A DNA stretch of 64,000 nt from assembly GCA_964057225.1 (NCBI GenBank), contig OZ059900.1, positions 13,159,638 to 13,223,637 of the forward strand. Reading direction: 5' to 3'. The notes below the pieces were generated by a model, which was given only the letters and a program-made list of their open reading frames with translations, made no database searches and was not told where the DNA came from. The DNA comes from Auanema rhodensis. Taxonomy: Eukaryota > Nematoda > Chromadorea > Rhabditida > Rhabditidae. Each line of letters starts with the position of its first letter. The first letter of the stretch is position 1. Below, piece by piece: positions 50,501 to 63,374 of this stretch. The position numbers and the translations under genes were made by a program.

Positions 50501-53349
50501 GATGCTAAAGCAAAATGAATTTGAATATGAACATGACGCGTCTTTTACATTATAGTTTGACCGGATAAAGCTTTGTATAGCTTTGTATAGCTTTGTACAC
50601 TGATCACATATACGGCGATAGGCTAGAACAGTTCATAAGTTTCCTGAATAGATTTGGTTTAATTACCCAAGTTAGAGGTAGTATCTCTATCTAACCAGAG
50701 AACTTCTGAGTTGGAAATACATTTTGGAAAGCACACCATGAGTGTGCAATATTGAAAACTGTCTGTCTTAGTATGATTATATGACACTATAGATGCCAAA
50801 GCAAAACAAATTTGAATATGAACATGACGCGTCTTTTACATTATAGTTTGACCGGATAAAGCTTTGTATAGCTTTGTACACTGATCACATATTCGGCGAT
50901 AGGCTAGAACAGTTCATAAGTTTCCTGAATAGATTTGGTTTAATTACCCAAGTTAGAGGTAGTATCTCTATCTAACCAGAGAACTTCTGAGTTGGAAATA
51001 CATTTTGGAAAGCACACCATGAGTGTGCAATATTGAAAACTGTCTGTCTTAGTATGATTATATGACACTATAGATGCCAAAGCAAAACAAATTTGAATAT
51101 GAACATGACGCGTCTTTTACATTATAGTTTGACCGGATAAAGCTTTGTATAGCTTTGTACACTGATCACATATTCGGCGATAGGCTAGAACAGTTCATAA
51201 GTTTCCTGAATAGATTTGGTTTAATTACCCAAGTTAGAGGTAGTATCTCTATCTAACCAGAGAACTTCTGAGTTGGAAATACATTTTGGAAAGCACACCA
51301 TGAGTGTGCAATATTGAAAACTGTCTGTCTTAGTATGATTATATGACACTATAGATGCCAAAGCAAAACAAATTTGAATATGAACATGACGCGTCTTTTA
51401 CATTATAGTTTGACCGGATAAAGCTTTGTATAGCTTTGTACACTGATCACATATTCGGCGATAGGCTAGAACAGTTCATAAGTTTCCTGAATAGATTTGG
51501 TTTAATTACCCAAGTTAGAGGTAGTATCTCAATCTAACCAGAGAACTTCTGAGTTGGAAATACATTTTGGAAAGCACACCATGAGTGTGCAATATTGAAA
51601 ACTGTCGGTCTTAATATGATTATATGACACTATAGATGCCAAAGCAAAACAAATTTGAATATGAACATGACGCGTCTTTTACATTATAGTTTCACCGGAT
51701 AAAGCTTTGTATAGTTTTGTATAGCTTTGTACACTGATCACATATACGGCGATAGGCTAGAACAGTTCATAAGTTTCCTGAATAGATTTGGTTTAATTAC
51801 CCAAGTTAGAGGTAGTATCTCAATCTAACCAGAGAACTTCTGAGTTGGAAATACATTTTGGAAAGCACACCATGAGTGTGCATCATTGAAAACTGTCTGT
51901 CTTAGTATGATTATATGACACTATAGATGATTAAGCAATATGAATTTGATCATGAACATGACGCGTCTTTTACATTATAGTTTGGCAGGATAAACCTTTG
52001 TATAGCTTTGTATAGCTTTGTACACTGATCACATATACGGCGATAGGCTAGAACAGTTCATAAGTTTCCTGAATAGATTTGGTTTGATTACCCAAGTTAG
52101 AGGTAGTATCTCAATCTAACCAGAGAACTTCTGAGTTGGAAATACATTTTGGAAAGCACACCACGAGTGTGCAATATTGAAAACTGTCTGTCTTAGTATG
52201 ATTATATGACACTATAGATGCCAAAGCAAAACAAATTTGAATATGAACATGACGCGTCTTTTACATTATAGTTTGGCAGGATAAAGCTTTGTATAGCTTT
52301 GTATAGCTTTGTACACTGATCACATATACGGCGATAGGCTAGAACAGTTTATAAGTTTCCTGAATAGATTTGGTTTAATTACCCAAGTTAGAGGTAGTAT
52401 CTCAATCTAACCAGAGAACTTCTGAGTTGGAAATACATTTTGGAAAGCACACCACGAGTGTGCAATATTGAAAACTGTCTGTCTTAGTATGATTATATGA
52501 CACTATAGATGCCAAAGCAAAACAAATTTGAATATGAACATGACGCGTCTTTTACATTATAGTTTGACCGGATAAAGCTTTGCATAGCTTTGTACACTGA
52601 TCACATATACGGCGATAGGCTAGAACAGTTCATAAGTTTCCTGAATAGATTTGGTTTAATTACCCAAGTTAGAGGTAGTATCTCAATCTAACCAGAGAAC
52701 TTCTGAGTTGGAAATACATTTTGGAAAACACACCACGAGTGTGCAATATTGAAAACTGTCTGTCTTAGTATGATTATATAACACTACAGATGCTAAAGCA
52801 AAATGAATTTGAATATGAACATGACGCGTCTTTTACATTATAGTTTGACAGGATAAAGCTTTGTATAGCTTTGTATAGCTTTGTACACTGATCACATATA
52901 CGGCGATAGGCTAGAACAGTTCAAAAGTTTCCTGAATAGATTTGGTTTAATTACCCAAGTTAGAGGTAGTATCTCAATCTAACCAGAGAACTTCTGAGTT
53001 GGAAATACATTTTGGAAAGCACACCATGAGTGTGCAATATTGAAAACTGTCTGTCTTAATATGATTATATGACACTATAGATGCCAAAGCAAAACAAATT
53101 TGAATATGAACATGACGCGTCTTTTACATTATAGTTTCACCGGATAAAGCTTTGTATAGTTTTGTATAGCTTTGTACACTGATCACATATACGGCGATAG
53201 GCTAGAACAGTTCATAAGTTTCCTGAATAGATTTGGTTTAATTACCCAAGTTAGAGGTAGTATCTCAATCTAACCAGAGAACTTCTGAGTTGGAAATACA
53301 TTTTGGAAAGCACACCACGAGTGTGCAATATTGAAAACTGTCTGTCTTA
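47600..53349 (+). repeat. Super-repeat unit 1 (5,750 bp, twenty monomers)
   Basis: Twenty monomers (thirteen of 291 bp, seven of 281 bp). Rare variants recur at exactly 5,750 bp in unit 2: GCTTCG (47701/53451), TTTCACCGG (47967/53717), CTGTATGTCTT (48170/53920) and CAGATGTTAAAG (48783/54533). The right half (49908 on) contains TTTTACCGG, GCATAG, three ATATTCGGCG 281 bp monomers, GTCGGTCTTAA, GTGCATCATTG and two GGCAGG monomers. Confidence 0.92.
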
Positions 53350-56300
53350 GTATGATTATATGACACTATAGATGCCAAAGCAAAACAAATTTGAATATGA
53401 ACATGACGCGTCTTTTACATTATAGTTTGACCGGATAAAGCTTTGTATAGCTTCGTATAGCTTTGTACACTGATCACATATACGGCGATAGGCTAGAACA
53501 GTTTATAAGTTTCCTGAATAGATTTGGTTTAATTACCCAAGTTAGAGGTAGTATCTCAATCTAACCAGAGAACTTCTGAGTTGGAAATACATTTTGGAAA
53601 GCACACCATGAGTGTGCAATATTGAAAACTGTCTGTCTTAATATGATTATATGACACTATAGATGCCAAAGCAAAACAAATTTGAATATGAACATGACGC
53701 GTCTTTTACATTATAGTTTCACCGGATAAAGCTTTGTATAGTTTTGTATAGCTTTGTACACTGATCACATATACGGCGATAGGCTAGAACAGTTCATAAG
53801 TTTCCTGAATAGATTTGGTTTAATTACCCAAGTTAGAGGTAGTATCTCAATCTAACCAGAGAACTTCTGAGTTGGAAATACATTTTGGAAAGCACACCAT
53901 GAGTGTGCAATATTGAAAACTGTATGTCTTAGTATGATTATATGACACTATAGATGATTAAGCAATATGAATTTGATCATGAACATGACGCGTCTTTTAC
54001 ATTATAGTTTGGCAGGATAAACCTTTGTATAGCTTTGTATAGCTTTGTACACTGATCACATATACGGCGATAGGCTAGAACAGTTTATAAGTTTCCTGAA
54101 TAGATTTGGTTTAATTACCCAAGTTAGAGGTAGTATCTCAATCTAACCAGAGAACTTCTGAGTTGGAAATACATTTTGGAAAGCACACCATGAGTGTGCA
54201 ATATTGAAAACTGTCTGTCTTAGTATGATTATATAACACTACAGATGCTAAAGCAAAATGAATTTGAATATGAACATGACGCGTCTTTTACATTATAGTT
54301 TGACCGGATAAAGCTTTGTATAGCTTTGTATAGCTTTGTACACTGATCACATATACGGCGATAGGCTAGAACAGTTCATAAGTTTCCTGAATAGATTTGG
54401 TTTAATTACCCAAGTTAGAGGTAGTATCTCTATCTAACCAGAGAACTTCTGAGTTGGAAATACATTTTGGAAAGCACACCATGAGTGTGCAATATTGAAA
54501 ACTGTCTGTCTTAGTATGATTATATAACACTACAGATGTTAAAGCAAAATGAATTTGAATATGAACATGACGCGTCTTTTACATTATAGTTTGACCGGAT
54601 AAAGCTTTGTATAGCTTTGTACACTGATCACATATACGGCGATAGGCTAGAACAGTTTATAAGTTTCCTGAATAGATTTGGTTTAATTACCCAAGTTAGA
54701 GGTAGTATCTCAATCTAACCAGAGAACTTCTGAGTTGGAAATACATTTTGGAAAGCACACCATGAGTGTGCAATATTGAAAACTGTCTGTCTTAGTATGA
54801 TTATATGACACTATAGATGCCAAAGCAAAACAAATTTGAATATGAACATGACGCGTCTTTTACATTATAGTTTGACCGGATAAAGCTTTGTATAGCTTTG
54901 TACACTGATCACATATTCGGCGATAGGCTAGAACAGTTCATAAGTTTCCTGAATAGATTTGGTTTAATTACCCAAGTTAGAGGTAGCATCTCTATCTAAC
55001 CAGAGAACTTCTGAGTTGGAAATACATTTTGGAAAGCACACCATGAGTGTGCAATATTGAAAACTGTCTGTCTTAGTATGATTATATGACACTATAGATG
55101 CCAAAGCAAAACAAATTTGAATATGAACATGACGCGTCTTTTACATTATAGTTTGACCGGATAAAGCTTTGTATAGCTTCGTATAGCTTTGTACACTGAT
55201 CACATATACGGCGATAGGCTAGAACAGTTTATAAGTTTCCTGAATAGATTTGGTTTAATTACCCAAGTTAGAGGTAGTATCTCAATCTAACCAGAGAACT
55301 TCTGAGTTGGAAATACATTTTGGAAAGCACACCATGAGTGTGCAATATTGAAAACTGTCTGTCTTAATATGATTATATGACACTATAGATGCCAAAGCAA
55401 AACAAATTTGAATATGAACATGACGCGTCTTTTACATTATAGTTTCACCGGATAAAGCTTTGTATAGTTTTGTATAGCTTTGTACACTGATCACATATAC
55501 GGCGATAGGCTAGAACAGTTCATAAGTTTCCTGAATAGATTTGGTTTAATTACCCAAGTTAGAGGTAGTATCTCAATCTAACCAGAGAACTTCTGAGTTG
55601 GAAATACATTTTGGAAAGCACACCATGAGTGTGCAATATTGAAAACTGTATGTCTTAGTATGATTATATGACACTATAGATGATTAAGCAATATGAATTT
55701 GATCATGAACATGACGCGTCTTTTACATTATAGTTTGGCAGGATAAACCTTTGTATAGCTTTGTATAGCTTTGTACACTGATCACATATACGGCGATAGG
55801 CTAGAACAGTTTATAAGTTTCCTGAATAGATTTGGTTTAATTACCCAAGTTAGAGGTAGTATCTCAATCTAACCAGAGAACTTCTGAGTTGGAAATACAT
55901 TTTGGAAAGCACACCATGAGTGTGCAATATTGAAAACTGTCTGTCTTAGTATGATTATATAACACTACAGATGCTAAAGCAAAATGAATTTGAATATGAA
56001 CATGACGCGTCTTTTACATTATAGTTTTACCGGATAAAGCTTTGTATAGCTTTGTATAGCTTTGTACACTGATCACATATACGGCGATAGGCTAGAACAG
56101 TTCATAAGTTTCCTGAATAGATTTGGTTTAATTACCCAAGTTAGAGGTAGTATCTCTATCTAACCAGAGAACTTCTGAGTTGGAAATACATTTTGGAAAG
56201 CACACCATGAGTGTGCAATATTGAAAACTGTCTGTCTTAGTATGATTATATGACACTATAGATGCCAAAGCAAAACAAATTTGAATATGAACATGACGCG

Positions 56301-58246
56301 TCTTTTACATTATAGTTTGACCGGATAAAGCTTTGCATAGCTTTGTACACTGATCACATATACGGCGATAGGCTAGAACAGTTCATAAGTTTCCTGAATA
56401 GATTTGGTTTAATTACCCAAGTTAGAGGTAGTATCTCTATCTAACCAGAGAACTTCTGAGTTGGAAATACATTTTGGAAAGCACACCATGAGTGTGCAAT
56501 ATTGAAAACTGTCTGTCTTAGTATGATTATATAACACTACAGATGCTAAAGCAAAATGAATTTGAATATGAACATGACGCGTCTTTTACATTATAGTTTG
56601 ACCGGATAAAGCTTTGTATAGCTTTGTATAGCTTTGTACACTGATCACATATACGGCGATAGGCTAGAACAGTTCATAAGTTTCCTGAATAGATTTGGTT
56701 TAATTACCCAAGTTAGAGGTAGTATCTCTATCTAACCAGAGAACTTCTGAGTTGGAAATACATTTTGGAAAGCACACCATGAGTGTGCAATATTGAAAAC
56801 TGTCTGTCTTAGTATGATTATATGACACTATAGATGCCAAAGCAAAACAAATTTGAATATGAACATGACGCGTCTTTTACATTATAGTTTGACCGGATAA
56901 AGCTTTGTATAGCTTTGTACACTGATCACATATTCGGCGATAGGCTAGAACAGTTCATAAGTTTCCTGAATAGATTTGGTTTAATTACCCAAGTTAGAGG
57001 TAGTATCTCTATCTAACCAGAGAACTTCTGAGTTGGAAATACATTTTGGAAAGCACACCATGAGTGTGCAATATTGAAAACTGTCGGTCTTAATATGATT
57101 ATATGACACTATAGATGCCAAAGCAAAACAAATTTGAATATGAACATGACGCGTCTTTTACATTATAGTTTCACCGGATAAAGCTTTGTATAGTTTTGTA
57201 TAGCTTTGTACACTGATCACATATACGGCGATAGGCTAGAACAGTTCATAAGTTTCCTGAATAGATTTGGTTTAATTACCCAAGTTAGAGGTAGTATCTC
57301 AATCTAACCAGAGAACTTCTGAGTTGGAAATACATTTTGGAAAGCACACCATGAGTGTGCATCATTGAAAACTGTCTGTCTTAGTATGATTATATGACAC
57401 TATAGATGATTAAGCAATATGAATTTGATCATGAACATGACGCGTCTTTTACATTATAGTTTGGCAGGATAAACCTTTGTATAGCTTTGTATAGCTTTGT
57501 ACACTGATCACATATACGGCGATAAGCTAGAACAGTTCATAAGTTTCCTGAATAGATTTGGTTTGATTACCCAAGTTAGAGGTAGTATCTCAATCTAACC
57601 AGAGAACTTCTGAGTTGGAAATACATTTTGGAAAGCACACCACGAGTGTGCAATATTGAAAACTGTCTGTCTTAGTATGATTATATGACACTATAGATGC
57701 CAAAGCAAAACAAATTTGAATATGAACATGACGCGTCTTTTACATTATAGTTTGGCAGGATAAAGCTTTGTATAGCTTTGTATAGCTTTGTACACTGATC
57801 ACATATACGGCGATAGGCTAGAACAGTTTATAAGTTTCCTGAATAGATTTGGTTTAATTACCCAAGTTAGAGGTAGTATCTCAATCTAACCAGAGAACTT
57901 CTGAGTTGGAAATACATTTTGGAAAGCACACCACGAGTGTGCAATATTGAAAACTGTCTGTCTTAGTATGATTATATGACACTATAGATGCCAAAGCAAA
58001 ACAAATTTGAATATGAACATGACGCGTCTTTTACATTATAGTTTGACCGGATAAAGCTTTGCATAGCTTTGTACACTGATCACATATACGGCGATAGGCT
58101 AGAACAGTTCATAAGTTTCCTGAATAGATTTGGTTTAATTACCCAAGTTAGAGGTAGTATCTCAATCTAACCAGAGAACTTCTGAGTTGGAAATACATTT
58201 TGGAAAGCACACCACGAGTGTGCAATATTGAAAACTGTCTGTCTTA
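53350..58246 (+). repeat. Super-repeat unit 2 (seventeen monomers)
   Basis: Matches unit 1 in order, but with an extra A-headed GGCAGG monomer (55658-55948), which shifts the offset to 6,041 bp, and two fewer ATATTCGGCG 281 bp monomers, which brings it to 5,479 bp. Shared markers after the shifts are TTTTACCGG (49984/56025), GTCGGTC (51604/57083) and GTGCATCATTG (51879/57358). The changes are whole monomers only. Confidence 0.9.
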
Positions 58247-60440
58247 GTATGATTATATAACACTATAGATGCCAAAACAAAACAAATTTGAATATGAACA
58301 TGACGCGTCTTTTACATTATAGTTTGACCGGATAAAGCTTTGTATAGCTTTGTACACTGATCACATATTCGGCGATAGGCTAGAACAGTTCATAAGTTTC
58401 CTGAATAGATTTGGTTTAATTACCCAAGTTAGAGGTAGTATCTCTATCTAACCAGAGAACTTCTGAGTTGGAAATACATTTTGGAAAGCACACCATGAGT
58501 GTGCAATATTGAAAACTGTCTGTCTTAGTATGATTATATGACACTATAGATGCCAAAGCAAAACAAATTTGAATATGAACATGACGCGTCTTTTACATTA
58601 TAGTTTGACCGGATAAAGCTTTGTATAGCTTTGTACACTGATCACATATTCGGCGATAGGCTAGAACAGTTCATAAGTTTCCTGAATAGATTTGGTTTAA
58701 TTACCCAAGTTAGAGGTAGTATCTCAATCTAACCAGAGAACTTCTGAGTTGGAAATACATTTTGGAAAGCACACCATGAGTGTGCAATATTGAAAACTGT
58801 CGGTCTTAATATGATTATATGACACTATAGATGCCAAAGCAAAACAAATTTGAATATGAACATGACGCGTCTTTTACATTATAGTTTCACCGGATAAAGC
58901 TTTGTATAGTTTTGTATAGCTTTGTACACTGATCACATATACGGCGATAGGCTAGAACAGTTCATAAGTTTCCTGAATAGATTTGGTTTAATTACCCAAG
59001 TTAGAGGTAGTATCTCAATCTAACCAGAGAACTTCTGAGTTGGAAATACATTTTGGAAAGCACACCATGAGTGTGCATCATTGAAAACTGTCTGTCTTAG
59101 TATGATTATATGACACTATAGATGATTAAGCAATATGAATTTGATCATGAACATGACGCGTCTTTTACATTATAGTTTGGCAGGATAAACCTTTGTATAG
59201 CTTTGTATAGCTTTGTACACTGATCACATATACGGCGATAAGCTAGAACAGTTCATAAGTTTCCTGAATAGATTTGGTTTGATTACCCAAGTTAGAGGTA
59301 GTATCTCAATCTAACCAGAGAACTTCTGAGTTGGAAATACATTTTGGAAAGCACACCACGAGTGTGCAATATTGAAAACTGTCTGTCTTAGTATGATTAT
59401 ATGACACTATAGATGCCAAAGCAAAACAAATTTGAATATGAACATGACGCGTCTTTTACATTATAGTTTGGCAGGATAAAGCTTTGTATAGCTTTGTATA
59501 GCTTTGTACACTGATCACATATACGGCGATAGGCTAGAACAGTTTATAAGTTTCCTGAATAGATTTGGTTTAATTACCCAAGTTAGAGGTAGTATCTCAA
59601 TCTAACCAGAGAACTTCTGAGTTGGAAATACATTTTGGAAAGCACACCACGAGTGTGCAATATTGAAAACTGTCTGTCTTAGTATGATTATATGACACTA
59701 TAGATGCCAAAGCAAAACAAATTTGAATATGAACATGACGCGTCTTTTACATTATAGTTTGACCGGATAAAGCTTTGCATAGCTTTGTACACTGATCACA
59801 TATACGGCGATAGGCTAGAACAGTTCATAAGTTTCCTGAATAGATTTGGTTTAATTACCCAAGTTAGAGGTAGTATCTCAATCTAACCAGAGAACTTCTG
59901 AGTTGGAAATACATTTTGGAAAGCACACCACGAGTGTGCAATATTGAAAACTGTCTGTCTTAGTATGATTATATAACACTATAGATGCCAAAACAAAACA
60001 AATTTGAATATGAACATGACGCGTCTTTTACATTATAGTTTGACCGGATAAAGCTTTGTATAGCTTTGTACACTGATCACATATTCGGCGATAGGCTAGA
60101 ACAGTTCATAAGTTTCCTGAATAGATTTGGTTTAATTACCCAAGTTAGAGGTAGTATCTCTATCTAACCAGAGAACTTCTGAGTTGGAAATACATTTTGG
60201 AAAGCACACCATGAGTGTGCAATATTGAAAACTGTCTGTCTTAGTATGATTATATGACACTATAGATGCCAAAGCAAAACAAATTTGAATATGAACATGA
60301 CGCGTCTTTTACATTATAGTTTGACCGGATAAAGCTTTGTATAGCTTTGTACACTGATCACATATTCGGCGATAGGCTAGAACAGTTCATAAGTTTCCTG
60401 AATAGATTTGGTTTAATTACCCAAGTTAGAGGTAGTATCT
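56660..60440 (+). repeat. 1,716 bp six-monomer tandem duplication
   Basis: Copies of about 2.06 kb overlap in tandem at a 1,716 bp period: about 56660-58720 and 58376-60436. Rare variants recur exactly 1,716 bp apart: GTCGGTCTTAA (57085/58801), TTTCACCGG (57171/58887), GTGCATCATTG (57361/59077), GGCGATAAGC (about 57519/59235) and GCCAAAACAAAAC (58271/59987). The period is three 281 bp and three 291 bp monomers. The only clear difference I noticed at the edges is TCTCTATC against TCTCAATC. Confidence 0.92.
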
Positions 60441-60524
60441 CTATCTAACCAGAGAACTTCTGAGTTGGAAATACATTTTGGAAAGCACACCATGAGTGTG
60501 CAATATTGAAAACTGTCTGTCTTA

Positions 60525-62250
60525 GTATGATTATATGACACTATAGATGCCAAAGCAAACCAAATTTGAATATGAACATGACGCGTCTTTTACATTATAG
60601 TTTGACCGGATAAAGCTTTGTATAGCTTTGTATAGCTTTGTACACTGATCACATATTCGGCGATAGGCTAGAACAGTTCATAAGTTTCCTGAATAGATTT
60701 GGTTTAATTACCCAAGTTAGAGGTAGTATCTCTATCTAACCAGAGAACTTCTGAGTTGGAAATACATTTTGGAAAGCACACCATGAGTGTGCAATATTGA
60801 AAACTGTCTGTCTTAGTATGATTATATGACAGTATAGATGCCAAAGCAAAACAAATTTGAATATGAACATGACGCGTCTTTTACATTATAGTTTGACCGG
60901 ATAAAGCTTTGTATAGCTTTGTATAGCTTTGTACACTGATCACATATACGGCGATAGGCTAAAACAGTTCATAAGTTTCCTGAATAGATTTGGTTTAATT
61001 ACCCAAGTTAGAGGTAGTATCTCAATCTAAGCAGAGAACTTCTGAGTTGGAAATACATTTTGGAAAGCACACCATGAGTGTGCAATATTGAAAACTGTCT
61101 GTCTTAGTATGATTATATGACACTATAGATGCCAAAGCAAAACAAATTTGAATATGAACATGACGCGTCTTTTACATTATAGTTTGACCGGATAAAGCTT
61201 TGCATAGCTTTGTACACTGATCACATATACGGCGATAGGCTAGAACAGTTCATAAGTTTCCTGAATAGATTTGGTTTAATTACCCAAGTTAGAGGTAGTA
61301 TCTCTATCTAACCAGAGAACTTCTGAGTTGGAAATACATTTTGGAAAGCACACCATGAGTGTGCAATATTGAAAACTGTCTGTCTTAGTATGATTATATG
61401 ACACTATAGATGCCAAAGCAAAACAAATTTGAATATGAACATGACGCGTCTTTTACATTATAGTTTGACCGGATAAAGCTTTGTATAGCTTTGTATAGCT
61501 TTGTACACTGATCACATATTCGGCGATAGGCTAGAACAGTTCATAAGTTTCCTGAATAGATTTGGTTTAATTACCCAAGTTAGAGGTAGTATCTCTATCT
61601 AACCAGAGAACTTCTGAGTTGGAAATACATTTTGGAAAGCACACCATGAGTGTGCAATATTGAAAACTGTCTGTCTTAGTATGATTATATGACAGTATAG
61701 ATGCCAAAGCAAAACAAATTTGAATATGAACATGACGCGTCTTTTACATTATAGTTTGACCGGATAAAGCTTTGTATAGCTTTGTATAGCTTTGTACACT
61801 GATCACATATACGGCGATAGGCTAAAACAGTTCATAAGTTTCCTGAATAGATTTGGTTTAATTACCCAAGTTAGAGGTAGTATCTCAATCTAAGCAGAGA
61901 ACTTCTGAGTTGGAAATACATTTTGGAAAGCACACCATGAGTGTGCAATATTGAAAACTGTCTGTCTTAGTATGATTATATGACACTATAGATGCCAAAG
62001 CAAAACAAATTTGAATATGAACATGACGCGTCTTTTACATTATAGTTTGACCGGATAAAGCTTTGCATAGCTTTGTACACTGATCACATATACGGCGATA
62101 GGCTAGAACAGTTCATAAGTTTCCTGAATAGATTTGGTTTAATTACCCAAGTTAGAGGTAGTATCTCAATCTAACCAGAGAACTTCTGAGTTGGAAATAC
62201 ATTTTGGAAAGCACACCACGAGTGTGCAATATTGAAAACTGTCTGTCTTA
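60525..62250 (+). repeat. 863 bp trimer repeat, two copies
   Basis: Copies at 60525-61387 and 61388-62250, each 291+291+281 bp. Markers keep 863 bp spacing: GACAGTATAG (60828/61691), GGCTAAAACAG (about 60957/61820), CTAAGCAGAG (61028/61891) and GCATAG (61203/62066). CTAAGCAGAG also occurs at 35.5 and 38.9 kb, so this monomer lineage is shared across about 26 kb. Confidence 0.9.
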
Positions 62251-63374
62251 GTATGATTATATGACACTATAGATGCCAAAGCAAAACAAATTTGAATATG
62301 AACATGACGCGTCTTTTACATTATAGTTTGACCGGATAAAGCTTTGCATAGCTTTGTACACTGATCACATATACGGCGATAGGCTAGAACAGTTCATAAG
62401 TTTCCTGAATAGATTTGGTTTAATTACCCAAGTTAGAGGTAGTATCTCAATCTAACCAGAGAACTTCTGAGTTGGAAATACATTTTGGAAAGCACACCAC
62501 GAGTGTGCAATATTGAAAACTGTCTGTCTTAGTATGATTATATGACACTATAGATGCCAAAGCAAAACAAATTTGAATATGAACATGACGCGTCTTTTAC
62601 ATTATAGTTTGACTTGTTAAAGCTTTGTATAGCTTTGTACCCTGATCACATATACGGCGATAGGCTAGAACAGTTCATAAGTTTCCTGAATAGATTTGGT
62701 TTAATAACCCAAGTTAGAGGTAGTATCTCAATCTAACCAGAGAACTTCTGAGTTGGAAATACATTTTGGAAAGCACACCATGAGTGTGCAATATTGAAAA
62801 CTGTCTGTCTTAGTATGATTATATCACACTATAGATGCCAAAGCAAAACAAATTTGAATATGAACATGACGCGTCTTTTACATTATAGTTTGACCGGATA
62901 AAGCTTTGTATAGCTTTGTACACTGATCACATATACGGCGATAGGCTAGAACAGTTCATAAGTTTCCTGAATAGATTTGGTATAATTACCCAAGTTAGAG
63001 GTAGTATCTCAATCTAACCAGAGAACTTCTGAGTTGGAAATACATTTTGGAAAGCACACCACGAGTGTGCAATATTGAAAACTGTCTGTCTTAGTATGAT
63101 TATATGACACTATAGATGATTAAGCAATATGAATTTGATCATGAACATGACGCTTCTTTTACATTATAGTTTGACCGGATAAAGCTTTGCATAGCTTTGT
63201 ACACTGATCACATATACGGCGATAGGCTAGAACAGTTCATAAGTTTCCTGAATAGATTTGGTTTAATTACCCAAGTTAGAGGTAGTATCTCAATCTAACC
63301 AGAGAACTTCTGAGTTGGAAATACATTTTGGAAAGCACACCACGAGTGTGCAATATTGAAAACTGTCTGTCTTA
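62251..63374 (+). repeat. Run of 281 bp monomers near right edge
   Basis: Four consecutive two-unit monomers of differing type: GCATAG C type, CTTGTTAAAG (62612), TATATCACAC C type, and an A-headed monomer with GACGCTTC (about 63150) and GCATAG. Single variants such as GTACCCTGATC (about 62638), TTTAATAACCC and GGTATAATTACC show it is less homogeneous than its neighbours. Confidence 0.85.
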
